Below, piece by piece: positions 15,602 to 25,597 of a DNA stretch of 64,000 nt. The notes under the pieces are model-generated. The model ran no database searches and was not told where the DNA came from. It was given only the letters and a program-made list of their open reading frames with translations. The DNA comes from Sterolibacterium denitrificans (GTDB lineage Bacteria; Pseudomonadota; Gammaproteobacteria; Burkholderiales; Rhodocyclaceae). The first letter of the stretch is position 1; each line of letters starts with the position of its first letter. The stretch covers positions 868,001 to 932,000 of the forward strand of contig NZ_LT837803.1 of the NCBI RefSeq assembly GCF_900174485.1, written 5' to 3'. A program made the translations under genes and the position numbers.

Positions 15602-18600
15602 GTGCTTCACCCGTATCGTCAGAAGATTTCTGTCATCAAACCCGCCATTTCCACCATTTCCACGCTGCCTGCGCGCGCCACCAGGTATCTGGGCACACTG
15701 CCAGGCGGACTGCTGTCCGCGCGGCTGAAGCGTCTGTTGTGGCGGTTGGCGCTGACCCTGTATTTCGTCTTCGGGCTGCTGATTCTGGTCTTGCGCCATG
15801 CGGTGTTTCCGCATATCGAGGACTATCGCGGCAACATCGAGCAGGCCCTGGCCAACTCGCTCAACCTGCCGGTGGCCATCAGCCGCATCGACGCCCGCTG
15901 GCGGGGGTTTTCCCCTCACCTGACCCTGCGCGGCATGCAGATCCACGATCAGGCGGGGCGTCCGGCGCTGACTTTCGACAATGTCGAGGCCGAGGTTTCC
16001 TGGACTTCGCTGCTCCATTTCGAGCTGCGTTTGAAGCGGCTCGAGATTCTTGCGCCGCACCTGGATATTCGCCGCGACCGCGCCGGGCGCATTTTCATTG
16101 CCGGCCTGCAGCTCGACACCCAGGCGGCGGACAGCGAAAACGATTTTCTCGACTGGCTGCTCCTGCAGCATCGCGTCATCGTCCGCGATGCCCGTATCAC
16201 CTGGCATGACGAGCGGCGCGGGGCGCCGCCGCTGGCGCTGCAGCATTTCAACCTGCAGTTGCAGAACGACGGCCGCCGCCATCGCTTCGGTTTGACCGCC
16301 GAACCGCCGAGCGAACTGGCCGCGCGTCTGGACGTGCGCGGCGATTTCAGCGGCCGGAAACTCGACCAGCCGGCAACCTGGAAGGGCGAGGCGTATGCCG
16401 AACTCGATTACGTCGATCTTGCCATCTGGCGGCAATGGATCGACTATCCGGTCGATCTGCCGCATGGCAGCGGGGCGCTGCGCCTGTGGCTGAATCTCGA
16501 ACAGCAACGGCTGGCCGGCATGACGGCGGACATCGCCTTGCGCGACGTCCATGTGCGCATCGACCCGGCGCTGCCTTTCCTCGAATTGCAGAACCTGAGC
16601 GGGCGGCTGACGGGCAAGCGCAGCGCGCAGGGCTATCAGTTGAGCGCGCGGCGGCTTTCCTTGCAGACGCAGGACGGCATCGCTTTCGCGCCGATGGATT
16701 TCCAGCTGGAATGGAACGAGGCGACCCGCCGCAAGCCGGCCAGCGGCGTCTTCAATGCGGATCGGCTCGACTTCGACGTGCTGGTGCGCTTCGCCGCCTA
16801 TCTGCCGTTCGATGCCGGCTTGCGCAAGCAGTTGGCCGACTACGCGCCGCGCGGCAAGCTGATCGACCTGAAGACCAGTTGGAGCGGCAAGCTCGACGGG
16901 CAGGGCAGGTTCAGCGCGGACAAATACAGCCTGAGCGCGCACTTCGATCGCCTCGGCATGAATGCCTGGGGCGCCTTGCCCGGCTTTGCCGGTTTGACCG
17001 GCAGCGTCGCCGGCAACGAGCAGGGCGGCATCTTTCGTCTGGCCAGCCAGGCGGCGGCGCTGGAGTTGCCGGCCGTCTTTGCCGATCCGCGCGTCGAACT
17101 CGGCAGCCTGAATGCCGCGCTCGACTGGAAGACGCACAAAGAGGCCATCGAAGTCCGGCTGGAGCGCGCCAGCTTCAAGAATGAGGATGCGGCGGGGAGC
17201 ATTGTCGGCCGCTATGTCTATCCCCGCGACGAAGCCGGCACGCCCGGCAGGATCGACCTCGACGCGCGCCTGACGCACGGCGAGGGGAACGCGGTCTGGC
17301 GTTACATTCCGCTGGCCGTCGATGCGGAGGTGCGCGACTGGTTGCGCACGTCGATCATCGGCGGCAGCGGCAAGGACACGACCCTGCGCCTGCAGGGCGA
17401 CCTGCGCTCCTTTCCGTTCGAGGACGGTTCGGGCATCTTCGAGATCAAGGGGCGCATCGACGGCGCGACGCTCGATTATGCCGAGGGCTGGCCGCGGATC
17501 GACGACATCATGGGTTCGCTGGAATTCGTCGGCAACCGCATGCTGATCCGTGCCGACAGCGCGCGCATCGCCGGCGTGACGCTGAACGAGGTGAGGGCCG
17601 AAATCGACGACTTGAGCGCGGACGAGAATCTGCTGCGGATCGAAGGCAAGGCGAATGGACCGACCGGCGATTTCCTGAATTTCATCGATAACAGCCCGGT
17701 CGGCGAGAGCATCGATCATTTCACCGAAGACATGAAGGCGCAGGGCAACGGCTTTCTGGATCTCAGGTTGCTGCTGCCGCTGCAGCACCTGGAACAGGCG
17801 AAAATCGAGGGCAGCTATCGTTTTGCCGGCAATCGCATCGACGTGGATCCCGATCTGCCCGCGCTGGCCAACGTGTATGGGCAACTGCACTTCACCGGCG
17901 ACTCGCTGAGCGCCAAGCGCCTGCGCGCCACGCTGCTGGGCATGCCGCTGGCCTTCGATCTCAAAACCATGGGCAATGGCGTGGTGAAGGTGGATGCCGA
18001 TGGGCAGTTGAACGTCGTCGAGTTGCGCAAGCAGGTGAGCCATCCGCTGCTGGATCATCTTTCCGGCAGCAGCCCGTGGCGCGGCACGGTGCTGGCGCGC
18101 AAGAAGAGTTCCGAGGTGGTGCTGGAATCTCGGCTGACGGGCATTGCTTCGAGTCTGCCCGAGCCCTTCAACAAGAGTGCCGGCGATGCCATGCCCCTGC
18201 GCTTTGAACGCAAGCCGCTGGCGATGCCGGTGTCGCGCAATGCCGCCGGCAAGTCATCGGCCAATGCCCTGCAGACGATCCCGCGCGACCAGATCGAGCT
18301 TGCGCTCGGCCAGGCGCTCAAGGCGCAACTGATCCGGCGCTATGCGAACGAGCCGGCCGGCCGGGCGGTGATCGAACGCGGCGCGATCGCCCTGGGCGAG
18401 CCGCTCAACATGCCCGATCGCGGTGTGTTGCTGGCGATCAGCGCGCCGGCGCTGAATGTCGATCGTTGGCGCGGCTTGCTCGGCAGTCCGGCAAACGACG
18501 GGAGCGACCGGCGTTCCGAGAATGCCGCGCCGGCCTTTCCCCTCAGCGCATTCACCCTGAAGACGCCGGCGCTGCTGCTGCTCGGCCAGAAGCTCGATGA

Positions 18601-19657
18601 TTTCGCCATGCGTGCCGATCTGGGCCGCGATGGCACCTGGCGCGCCGAAGTGAAAGGCCCCGACGTTGCCGGGGAGCTGCACTGGAAGGATCAAAAGAAC
18701 AGCCGTCTGGTCGTCCGCCTCAAGCATCTGGCCGTCAAACAGGCGCCGGCGGCCGCGCCCGCCGCGGGGACGGCTGGCGGCGCGGCGAAAGCCGGCGATC
18801 TGCCCGACCTCGACGTCGAGATCGAACGCTTCAATCTGCGCGGCAAGGCCCTCGGCAAACTCAAGCTGACGGCCGACAATCGTGACGATGCCTGGGAGGC
18901 GAATTTCGACATCGACAATGATGACGGCAAGCTTTCCGGTTCCGGCCAATGGCTGTTCGGTGCGGCGCAGAGCAGCACCGAGCTCAAGTTCACGCTGACT
19001 GCGCGCAGCATCGAAAAACTGCTCGGGCGCCTGGGTTATACCGATGCCGTGAAACGCGGCAAGGCGACGCTGGAAGGCCGGCTGACCTGGCAGGCTGCGC
19101 CTTCTGCCATCGATTACGCCAGCCTGAGCGGCGAGCTCAAGGTGGATGCGGAGAACGGCCAGTTCAACAAGCTGGAGCCCGGCGTCGGCCGTTTGCTCGG
19201 CATATTGAGCCTGCAATCGCTGCCCCGGCGGATCACCCTCGATTTTCGCGATGTGTTCAGCCAGGGTTTTGCCTTCGACAGCATCAGCGGCCAGTTGACC
19301 ATGCGCAATGGCGTCATGGATACCCAGGGCCTGCAGATTCGCGGCCCGTCGGCCAAGGTGCTGATGACGGGCAGCGTCAACCTGCCGCAGGAGACGCAGA
19401 ATCTCAAGGTGCGGGTGCAGCCGGCCATCGGTGAATCGCTGGCCGTCGGGGCGATGATCGCCAATCCGGCTGCCGGCGCCATCGCCTGGCTGGCGCAGAA
19501 GGCGTTGCGCGATCCGCTGGATCAGGCCTTTGCCTTCGAATACGCGGTGACCGGCGGCTGGGCCGATCCCAAGGTGGAAAAACTGGCCAGCCCGCTGCTG
19601 CCGGCATTGACACCGGCACCAGCACATTCCGGCCCGCCAGCCGAGGGAGGCAACTGA
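15602..19657 (+). CDS. yhdP: YhdP-family AsmA-like envelope lipid-transport protein
   Basis: YhdP-type proteins span the periplasm and help move phospholipid toward the outer membrane. The protein has one N-terminal membrane helix (LALTLYFVFGLLILVLRHAVF) followed by a very long AsmA/DUF3971-like region rich in beta structure (LNLPVAISRIDARWRGFSPHLTLRGM) and an AsmA_2-like C terminus. The start is uncertain: the frame is open to 15275. I chose GTG 15602 (1351 residues), which gives a short cytoplasmic segment before the helix, although no good ribosome site is visible. It is followed in 2 bases by the nitrilase and then tldD, a conserved betaproteobacterial order. Confidence 0.88.
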   Translation: MLHPYRQKISVIKPAISTISTLPARATRYLGTLPGGLLSARLKRLLWRLALTLYFVFGLLILVLRHAVFPHIEDYRGNIEQALANSLNLPVAISRIDARWRGFSPHLTLRGMQIHDQAGRPALTFDNVEAEVSWTSLLHFELRLKRLEILAPHLDIRRDRAGRIFIAGLQLDTQAADSENDFLDWLLLQHRVIVRDARITWHDERRGAPPLALQHFNLQLQNDGRRHRFGLTAEPPSELAARLDVRGDFSGRKLDQPATWKGEAYAELDYVDLAIWRQWIDYPVDLPHGSGALRLWLNLEQQRLAGMTADIALRDVHVRIDPALPFLELQNLSGRLTGKRSAQGYQLSARRLSLQTQDGIAFAPMDFQLEWNEATRRKPASGVFNADRLDFDVLVRFAAYLPFDAGLRKQLADYAPRGKLIDLKTSWSGKLDGQGRFSADKYSLSAHFDRLGMNAWGALPGFAGLTGSVAGNEQGGIFRLASQAAALELPAVFADPRVELGSLNAALDWKTHKEAIEVRLERASFKNEDAAGSIVGRYVYPRDEAGTPGRIDLDARLTHGEGNAVWRYIPLAVDAEVRDWLRTSIIGGSGKDTTLRLQGDLRSFPFEDGSGIFEIKGRIDGATLDYAEGWPRIDDIMGSLEFVGNRMLIRADSARIAGVTLNEVRAEIDDLSADENLLRIEGKANGPTGDFLNFIDNSPVGESIDHFTEDMKAQGNGFLDLRLLLPLQHLEQAKIEGSYRFAGNRIDVDPDLPALANVYGQLHFTGDSLSAKRLRATLLGMPLAFDLKTMGNGVVKVDADGQLNVVELRKQVSHPLLDHLSGSSPWRGTVLARKKSSEVVLESRLTGIASSLPEPFNKSAGDAMPLRFERKPLAMPVSRNAAGKSSANALQTIPRDQIELALGQALKAQLIRRYANEPAGRAVIERGAIALGEPLNMPDRGVLLAISAPALNVDRWRGLLGSPANDGSDRRSENAAPAFPLSAFTLKTPALLLLGQKLDDFAMRADLGRDGTWRAEVKGPDVAGELHWKDQKNSRLVVRLKHLAVKQAPAAAPAAGTAGGAAKAGDLPDLDVEIERFNLRGKALGKLKLTADNRDDAWEANFDIDNDDGKLSGSGQWLFGAAQSSTELKFTLTARSIEKLLGRLGYTDAVKRGKATLEGRLTWQAAPSAIDYASLSGELKVDAENGQFNKLEPGVGRLLGILSLQSLPRRITLDFRDVFSQGFAFDSISGQLTMRNGVMDTQGLQIRGPSAKVLMTGSVNLPQETQNLKVRVQPAIGESLAVGAMIANPAAGAIAWLAQKALRDPLDQAFAFEYAVTGGWADPKVEKLASPLLPALTPAPAHSGPPAEGGN

Positions 19658-19659
19658 GC

Positions 19660-20514
19660 ATGACGAAACTGGCCGCCTTGCAGATGATCTCCGGGCCGGC
19701 GGTTGCCGACAATCTCCTTGCCGCCGAGCGCCTGATTGCCCACGCAGCGGCGGAGGGCGCGCGGCTGGTGGCGCTGCCGGAATATTTTCCACTGATCGGC
19801 GCGACCGATGCCGTGCGCCGGGCCGCGCGCGAGCCGGATGCCGGCGCCGCGTGCGCGGCCGAGGCGATCGACGCGGCGCAGGCGCCGATCCAGCATTTTC
19901 TCGCCACCCAGGCGCGCCGTCACGGCATCTGGCTGGTGGGCGGCTCGCTGCCCCTGCTTGCCGACGAACCGCACAAGCTGCGCAACAGTTGCCTGATCTA
20001 TGATCCGGCCGGCCGCCAGCGGGCGCGCTACGACAAAATCCATTTGTTCGGCTTCCAGAACTTCCGCAACGGAACGGAAAGCTATGACGAAAGTCTTACG
20101 ATCGAGGCCGGCAGCCGGGTCGTGAGTTTTCCGGTGGAAGGGTTGGGCGGCATCCGCCGGATCGGTCTGGCGATTTGCTACGATCTGCGTTTCCCCGAAC
20201 TGTTCCGGGCGCTGGGCGAGGTCGATCTGCTGGTGGTACCGGCGGCCTTCACCGAAACCACCGGCCGCGCGCACTGGGAACTGCTGCTGCGCGCGCGCGC
20301 CGTCGAGAACCAGTGCTACGTGTTGGCTGCCGCGCAGGGCGGGGAGCATCCGACGGGACGCCTGACCTACGGCAACAGCATGCTCGTCGATCCCTGGGGC
20401 GAGATCGTCGCCCGGCTCGACAAGGGCGTCGGCATGGTGCTCGGCGATTTCGATGCGCAGCGCCTGGTGGAGGTGCGCACCAGCCTGCCGACATTGCGCC
20501 ACCGCAGGCTTTGA
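19660..20514 (+). CDS. Carbon-nitrogen hydrolase, Nit1/deaminated-glutathione amidase type
   Basis: Members of this nitrilase branch hydrolyse amides such as deaminated glutathione, a repair reaction in the cytoplasm. The catalytic triad is visible: Glu41 (ALPEYFP), Lys126 (RYDKIHLF) and Cys173 (AICYDLRFPE). The 284-residue length is typical. Two bases separate it from yhdP and tldD follows; yhdP-nit-tldD is a frequent betaproteobacterial operon. The substrate is inferred from family only. Confidence 0.9.
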   Translation: MTKLAALQMISGPAVADNLLAAERLIAHAAAEGARLVALPEYFPLIGATDAVRRAAREPDAGAACAAEAIDAAQAPIQHFLATQARRHGIWLVGGSLPLLADEPHKLRNSCLIYDPAGRQRARYDKIHLFGFQNFRNGTESYDESLTIEAGSRVVSFPVEGLGGIRRIGLAICYDLRFPELFRALGEVDLLVVPAAFTETTGRAHWELLLRARAVENQCYVLAAAQGGEHPTGRLTYGNSMLVDPWGEIVARLDKGVGMVLGDFDAQRLVEVRTSLPTLRHRRL

Positions 20515-20569
20515 CGATGAACGATGAACAATGAATGATGAACGACGAATGATGGATGCCCGGATGATG
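20514..20569. repeat. Heptamer tandem tract, eight degenerate units, nitrilase-tldD junction
   Basis: From the last base of the nitrilase stop, 7-base units follow in register: acgatga, acgatga, acaatga, atgatga, acgacga, atgatgg, atgcccg, gatgatg. They create several in-frame ATG codons and so blur the tldD start. Confidence 0.75.
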
Positions 20570-22027
20570 ACCGACACGCAACGCAACTTCCACACCGCGG
20601 AGAAATGCCTGTTGACGCCCTACAACCTGACGCCGATGCGTCTCGATGGCGTCTTTTCGCAGATGCTGGCGCATCGCGTGGACTACGCCGATCTGTATTT
20701 CCAGTATGCGCGCTCGGAAGGCTGGAGCCTGGAAGAGGGTATCGTCAAATCGGGCAGCTTCAACATCGAACAGGGTGTGGGCGTGCGCGCGGTGAGCGGC
20801 GAGAAAACTGCCTTCGCCTATTCCGACGAAATCAGCCTGCCGGCCCTGCAAAGCGCGGCGCAGGCCACGCGCGCCATCGCGGCCCAGGGTGGCCGCGGGC
20901 TGGCGCCGTTGTTGCGGCATGGCTCGCGTCTGCCGCCGCTGACCGCGCTGTATGCGCCGCAGGATCCCATCGCGGCGCTGGCGGATACTGAAAAAGTACG
21001 CCTGCTCGAAAGGCTGGAAGGCCATGCGCGCGCCGCCGATCCGCGCGTCGCCGAAGTGATGGCCAGCCTGGCCGCGACCTGGGAAGTCGTGCTGGTGGCG
21101 CGCAGCGATGGCCACATGGTGGCCGACGTGCGGCCGCTGGTGCGCATGTCGCTGTCCGTCATCATGGTGGATCATGGTCGGCGCGAGATGGGCTCGGCCG
21201 GTGGCGGCGGGCGTTTCGATTACGCTTATTTCACGGATGCCGTGCTGCAGGATTACGCCAGGAAAGCCGTGCACCAGGCCAGCACCAATCTGGCAGCCAA
21301 ACCGGCGCCGGCCGGCGCGATGACCGTGGTGCTGGGGCCGGGCTGGCCCGGCATCCTGCTGCACGAAGCCATCGGCCACGGTCTGGAGGGCGACTTCAAC
21401 CGCAAGGGCAGCTCGGCATTTTCCGGCCGGGTCGGCGAGCGGGTGGCGGCCAAGGGCGTGACCGTCATCGACGATGGCAGCATCGCCGACCGGCGCGGCT
21501 CGCTGTCGGTTGACGACGAAGGCAATCCCACGCAGCGCACCACGCTGATCGAGGACGGCATCCTCGTCGGCTATCTGCAGGACACGCTCAACGCCCGCCT
21601 GATGGGTGTCGCGCCCACCGGCAACGGCCGCCGCGAATCTTTCGCCCATCTGCCGCTGCCGCGCATGACCAATACCTGCATGCTCAATGGCCGCCACGAT
21701 CCGCAGGAGATCATCAAGTCGGTGAAGCAGGGCTTGTACGCCGCCAACTTCGGCGGCGGCCAGGTCGACATCACCAGCGGCAAGTTCGTCTTCTCCGCCG
21801 CCGAGGCCTATCTGATCGAGAACGGCCGGATCACCGCGCCGGTCAAGGGTGCCACGCTGATCGGCAACGGCCCCGAGGTGCTGCAGCACGTCAGCATGAT
21901 CGGCAACGACATGGCGCTCGATCCGGGCGTCGGCACCTGCGGCAAGGAAGGCCAGAGCGTGCCGGTCGGCGTCGGCCAGCCGACGCTGAAGATCGACGGT
22001 TTGACGGTGGGCGGCAGTTCGATTTGA
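20531..22027 (+). CDS. tldD: Metalloprotease TldD
   Basis: TldD pairs with TldE/PmbA to form a zinc protease that degrades unfolded peptides and matures microcins or antitoxins. The metal motif [11 protein letters not shown] is near residue 277. The C terminus [20 protein letters not shown] is typical. The first ATG (20531) gives 498 residues, but residues 1-12 are encoded by the heptamer repeat tract; ATG 20567 (MTDTQRNF) would give 486 and may be the true start. No tldE/pmbA is in the window. Confidence 0.94.
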   Translation: MNDERRMMDARMMTDTQRNFHTAEKCLLTPYNLTPMRLDGVFSQMLAHRVDYADLYFQYARSEGWSLEEGIVKSGSFNIEQGVGVRAVSGEKTAFAYSDEISLPALQSAAQATRAIAAQGGRGLAPLLRHGSRLPPLTALYAPQDPIAALADTEKVRLLERLEGHARAADPRVAEVMASLAATWEVVLVARSDGHMVADVRPLVRMSLSVIMVDHGRREMGSAGGGGRFDYAYFTDAVLQDYARKAVHQASTNLAAKPAPAGAMTVVLGPGWPGILLHEAIGHGLEGDFNRKGSSAFSGRVGERVAAKGVTVIDDGSIADRRGSLSVDDEGNPTQRTTLIEDGILVGYLQDTLNARLMGVAPTGNGRRESFAHLPLPRMTNTCMLNGRHDPQEIIKSVKQGLYAANFGGGQVDITSGKFVFSAAEAYLIENGRITAPVKGATLIGNGPEVLQHVSMIGNDMALDPGVGTCGKEGQSVPVGVGQPTLKIDGLTVGGSSI

Positions 22028-22088
22028 ATCGGCCGCCGGACTTGCGCAAAATGTGCCGGCAGATCAGCCGCAGCGGAGGAGAAAACAG

Positions 22089-22460
22089 ATGAGCCAAGCA
22101 CAGGAGCGACGTGATTTCTGGCGTGCGCCGTTTCATTCGCCGGCATGCCTCGTCGATGCCGACGGTGTGGCGCGCGCAGGACGGCTGCACGACCTTTCGC
22201 TGAAGGGCGCCCTGCTGGAAATGCCGGACGACTGGCATGGCCAGCCCGGCGAGCGCCATCGCCTGCAGCTCGAACTGGCGCCTGAAGTGACGATCGCCAT
22301 GCAGACCACGGTGATGCACCGGCATGGATGTCAGGTCGGCCTGCGCTGCGATGAAATCGACCTGGACAGCGTGACCGCCCTGCGGCGCCTGGTGGAACTC
22401 AATGCCGACGATCCGGCGCTACTGGAGCGGGAACTGGCGGCGCTGGTGCAAAGGTCGTAG
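22089..22460 (+). CDS. PilZ-domain protein
   Basis: This is a small (123-residue) likely cyclic-di-GMP receptor. Both ligand motifs are present: RDFWR (RxxxR) near the N terminus and DLSLKG (D/NxSxxG) about 30 residues later. ATG 22089 is preceded by ggagga, which decides this start over the longer frame. It lies 61 bases after tldD and converges on prlC. The output partner is unknown. Confidence 0.88.
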   Translation: MSQAQERRDFWRAPFHSPACLVDADGVARAGRLHDLSLKGALLEMPDDWHGQPGERHRLQLELAPEVTIAMQTTVMHRHGCQVGLRCDEIDLDSVTALRRLVELNADDPALLERELAALVQRS

Positions 22461-22471
22461 TGCCGCGATTT

Positions 22472-22485
22472 GTGAAGCGTGAGGC
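22472..22485. repeat. Heptamer repeat, two units, pilZ-prlC junction
   Basis: The units gtgaagc and gtgaggc sit between the converging 3' ends. They are the same pair found, reversed, at 652-665. Confidence 0.55.
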
Positions 22486-22504
22486 CCTGGTCTTCGTCTT
22501 GGCT

Positions 22505-24559
22505 TTACTCCGTCACCATGCCGTTGTGGCGCAGCAGGGCATCGACGCGGGGTTCGCGGCCACGATAGGCGCGGAAGGAGTCGAGTGCCGGGCGTGAGCC
22601 GCCGACGGCGAGGATTTCGCGCCAGAAGCGCGCGCCGACGGTGCTGTCGAGCACCGTGCCCGCCGTTCCCTGGGCCAGCGCGCTTTCCTCGAAGACCGCG
22701 TAGGCGTCCGCCGAGAGCACTTCGGCCCATTTGTAGCTGTAGTAGCCGGCCGAGTAGCCGCCGGCGAAGATGTGGGCGAAGCTGTGTGGAAAGCGCTGCC
22801 ATTCGGGCGGGATCACCACCGCGACTTCGCGCCGGACTTCATCGAGCAGTTGCAGCACGCTCTGGCCTCCCGACGGATCGTATTCACCGTGCAGCAGCAG
22901 GTCGAAGAGGGCGAATTCGACCTGGCGCAGCATGGCCATGCCGCTCTGGAAATTCTTCGCCGCCAGCATTTTGTCGAACAGCTCGCGCGGCAGCGGCGCG
23001 CCGCTGTCGACGTGGCGCGTCATGTCCTTCAGCACTTCCCATTCCCAGCAGAAGTTTTCCATGAACTGGCTGGGCAACTCGACCGCATCCCATTCCACGC
23101 CATGGATGCCGGAGACGGCCAGCTCCTCGACTTCGCTGAGCAGATGATGCAGGCCGTGGCCGCATTCATGGAACAGGGTGATCACTTCGTCGTGGGTGAA
23201 GCAGGCGGGCTTGTCGCCGAGGGGGGCCGGAAAGTTGCAGTTGAGATAGGCGACCGGCGTCTGAATGTCGCCGTCAGCCAGGCGGCGACGGGTGATGGCT
23301 TCGTCCATCCAGGCGCCGCCGCGCTTTTCGGGCCGCGCATACAGGTCGAGATAGAACTGGCCGACCAGTCGTCCGCTGCGCTGGATGCGGAAGAAGCGCA
23401 CCGCCGGATGCCAGGCTGGCGCCGTGTCGGACTGGATCTGCACACCGAACAGGCGCTCGATGACGCGGAACAGGCCGGTCAGCACCTGCGGCTCGGGCAG
23501 GTATTGCTTGACTTCGTCGTCGGAGAAGGCGTAGCGCGCTTCCTTCAGTTTTTCCGCCGCCCAGGCCAAATCCCAGCTTTCCAGTTGCGCCATGCCCAGT
23601 TCGCTGCGGGCGAATGCGCGCAGTTCCTGGATGTCCTTTTCCGCAAAGGGCCGCGCCTTGGCGGCGATTTCACGCAGGAAGCCGGCGACCTGCTGCGGGC
23701 TGTCGGCCATTTTCGGCACCAGCGAGACTTCGGCGTAGTTGCGATAGCCGAGCATTTGGGCGGCTTCCCGGCGCAATTCGAGGATGCGCTGGATCAGCGG
23801 CGTGTTGTCGAAGCGAGCTTCACCGTGTTCCGAGGCGCGGGTGGCGTAGGCGCGATACATGCGCGCGCGCAGTTCGCGGTTTTCGGCGTACTGCATGACG
23901 GGGCCGTAGGAGGGCGCATGCAGGGTGAACTTCCAGCCTGACTTGCCTTCCTGTTCTGCCGCCGCCCGCGCCGCCGCGCGGACGTCGGCGGGAATGCCGG
24001 TCAGCCCGGCTTCATCCGTCAGAATTTCGGCCCAGGCATTCGTCGCATCGAGGAGGTTTTCGGAAAACTTCGCTTCCAGTGCCGCCAGTTCTTCCTGGAT
24101 TGCCTGGAAGCGCGGTTTGTCGGCTTCCGGCAGATCGGCGCCGGAGAGGCGGAAGTTGCGGATGTCGTTATCGACGATGCGCTGGCGAGTGGCCGAGAGC
24201 CGGCCGTATTCTTCGCTCGCGCGCAGTTTCTTCAGGCAGGCGAAGAGCGCCTGGTTCTGCCCCAGTTCGGTGTAGAAACGGGTGATTTCCGGCAACCGGG
24301 CGTTGTAGGCTTCGCGCCAGGGCGGGATGTCATTCACTCCGTGCAGATGGCCGACGATGCCCCAGGCCCGCGATAGCCGCTCGCCGACGTCGGTCAGCGG
24401 CGCCATGAAGCCTTCCCACGTGGCCGGTGTATCCGGCCGGGCCAGCCGCTCGACGACATGGCGGTTTTCCGCCAGCAATTCAGTGATCGCCGGCGCCACA
24501 TGTTCGGGCTGGATGGCGTCGTAACGGGGCAGGGCGGAAAAATCGAGCAGGGGATTCAT
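22505..24559 (-). CDS. prlC: Oligopeptidase A, M3 zinc metallopeptidase
   Basis: PrlC is a cytosolic thimet-like oligopeptidase that degrades signal peptides and short peptides. The zinc motif HECGH is near residues 464-468, followed by the downstream Glu region typical of M3. The length of 684 matches. The N terminus MNPLLDFSALPRYDAIQPEHV is characteristic. It is the last gene before the carbon block and is separated from it by a heptamer tract and a terminator. Confidence 0.95.
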   Translation of the reverse strand: MNPLLDFSALPRYDAIQPEHVAPAITELLAENRHVVERLARPDTPATWEGFMAPLTDVGERLSRAWGIVGHLHGVNDIPPWREAYNARLPEITRFYTELGQNQALFACLKKLRASEEYGRLSATRQRIVDNDIRNFRLSGADLPEADKPRFQAIQEELAALEAKFSENLLDATNAWAEILTDEAGLTGIPADVRAAARAAAEQEGKSGWKFTLHAPSYGPVMQYAENRELRARMYRAYATRASEHGEARFDNTPLIQRILELRREAAQMLGYRNYAEVSLVPKMADSPQQVAGFLREIAAKARPFAEKDIQELRAFARSELGMAQLESWDLAWAAEKLKEARYAFSDDEVKQYLPEPQVLTGLFRVIERLFGVQIQSDTAPAWHPAVRFFRIQRSGRLVGQFYLDLYARPEKRGGAWMDEAITRRRLADGDIQTPVAYLNCNFPAPLGDKPACFTHDEVITLFHECGHGLHHLLSEVEELAVSGIHGVEWDAVELPSQFMENFCWEWEVLKDMTRHVDSGAPLPRELFDKMLAAKNFQSGMAMLRQVEFALFDLLLHGEYDPSGGQSVLQLLDEVRREVAVVIPPEWQRFPHSFAHIFAGGYSAGYYSYKWAEVLSADAYAVFEESALAQGTAGTVLDSTVGARFWREILAVGGSRPALDSFRAYRGREPRVDALLRHNGMVTE

Positions 24560-24580
24560 GGTGGCTGCGAGGCGTCAGGG

Positions 24581-24636
24581 GTCGGGAGCGGAGAGTGAAT
24601 GGTGAAGGGTGAAGGGTGAAGAGTGGATGTTAAATG
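24581..24636. repeat. Heptamer tandem tract, eight units, prlC-purC junction
   Basis: The units in register are gtcggga, gcggaga, gtgaatg, gtgaagg, gtgaagg, gtgaaga, gtggatg, ttaaatg. It is the clearest tract of the window, with two perfect adjacent copies. It ends at the base of the purC terminator. Confidence 0.8.
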
Positions 24637-24676
24637 CAAAAAGGAGACGACCGCGCGGCGGGCATCCCCTTTTTGC
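24636..24676 (-). terminator. Rho-independent terminator after purC
   Basis: The arms gcaaaaagg (24636-24644) and cctttttgc (24668-24676) pair around a GC-rich loop. On the minus strand the stem ends in a T-run, 10 bases past the purC stop, so it closes the carbon block. The A-run on the other side would let it work weakly in both directions. Confidence 0.75.
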
Positions 24677-24685
24677 GGTTCGGAC

Positions 24686-25576
24686 TCAAGCCTGGCCGGT
24701 CAGGCGGCTGAGGGCTTCGCGGTACTTGGCGGTGGTGCGCTCCAGTATTTCGACGGGCAGCTTGGGGCCGGGAGCCTGCTTGTTCCAGTCCAGCGTTTCC
24801 AGATAATCGCGCACGAACTGTTTGTCGAAGGAAGGCGGGCTGATGCCGACCTGGTATTCATCGGCCGGCCAGAAGCGCGAGGAATCGGGAGTCAGCGCCT
24901 CGTCGATGAGGTACAGGCGGCCGTCCTTGTCGAGTCCGAATTCGAACTTGGTGTCGGCGATGATGATGCCGCGCACCCGCGCATGGGCCGCCGCCTCGCG
25001 GTAGAGGCGCAGGGAGACGTCGCGCACCTTGACCGCCAGTTCATGGCCGATCAGGCTTTCCATGGTGGCGAAGTCGATGTTTTCATCATGCTCGCCGATC
25101 TCGGCCTTGGTCGCCGGGGTGAAGATCGGCGCGGGCAGTTGCTCGGCCTGTCTGAGACCCGCCGGCAACTGTATGCCGCAGACCGCGCCGGTCTGCTGGT
25201 AGTCCTTCCAGCCCGATCCGATCAGGTAGCCGCGCACCACGGCCTCGATGGGCAGCGGCTTGAGGCGTTTCACCACCAGGCTGCGGCCGCGCACCTGGGC
25301 GCGCTCTTCCTCGGTCTTCACCACCGTCTCGGGGTCGATGCCGGTGAGCTGGTTGGGCACGATGTGGGAGAGCTTGCCGAACCAGAAATTGGCCACCGAA
25401 GTCAGCACTTCGCCCTTGCCGGGGATGGGATCGGGCAGGATCACATCGAAGGCGGAAAGGCGGTCGCTGGTGACGATCAGCAGCAACTCGTCGCTGACGG
25501 CGTAGATGTCGCGCACCTTGCCGCGGCCGAGCAGCGGCAGGCTGGCGATGCTGGATTCGAACAGGGGCTGGGTCAT
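24686..25576 (-). CDS. purC: Phosphoribosylaminoimidazole-succinocarboxamide synthase (SAICAR synthase)
   Basis: PurC joins CAIR and aspartate with ATP in purine synthesis. The 296-residue form is the longer type, with the motifs GKVRDIYAV near residues 19-27, SDRLSAFDV (37-45), the [14 protein letters not shown] region and [12 protein letters not shown]. It ends the minus-strand block fba-purC, a standard betaproteobacterial order, 21 bases after fba. Confidence 0.96.
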   Translation of the reverse strand: MTQPLFESSIASLPLLGRGKVRDIYAVSDELLLIVTSDRLSAFDVILPDPIPGKGEVLTSVANFWFGKLSHIVPNQLTGIDPETVVKTEEERAQVRGRSLVVKRLKPLPIEAVVRGYLIGSGWKDYQQTGAVCGIQLPAGLRQAEQLPAPIFTPATKAEIGEHDENIDFATMESLIGHELAVKVRDVSLRLYREAAAHARVRGIIIADTKFEFGLDKDGRLYLIDEALTPDSSRFWPADEYQVGISPPSFDKQFVRDYLETLDWNKQAPGPKLPVEILERTTAKYREALSRLTGQA

Positions 25577-25597
25577 GATGAAAGCCTGGGAGGACGG

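Noticed and set aside
15515-18058. 847-codon open frame antisense to yhdP
   Set aside because: Composition typical of antisense to a GC-rich gene, no recognisable motif, while the plus strand encodes YhdP.
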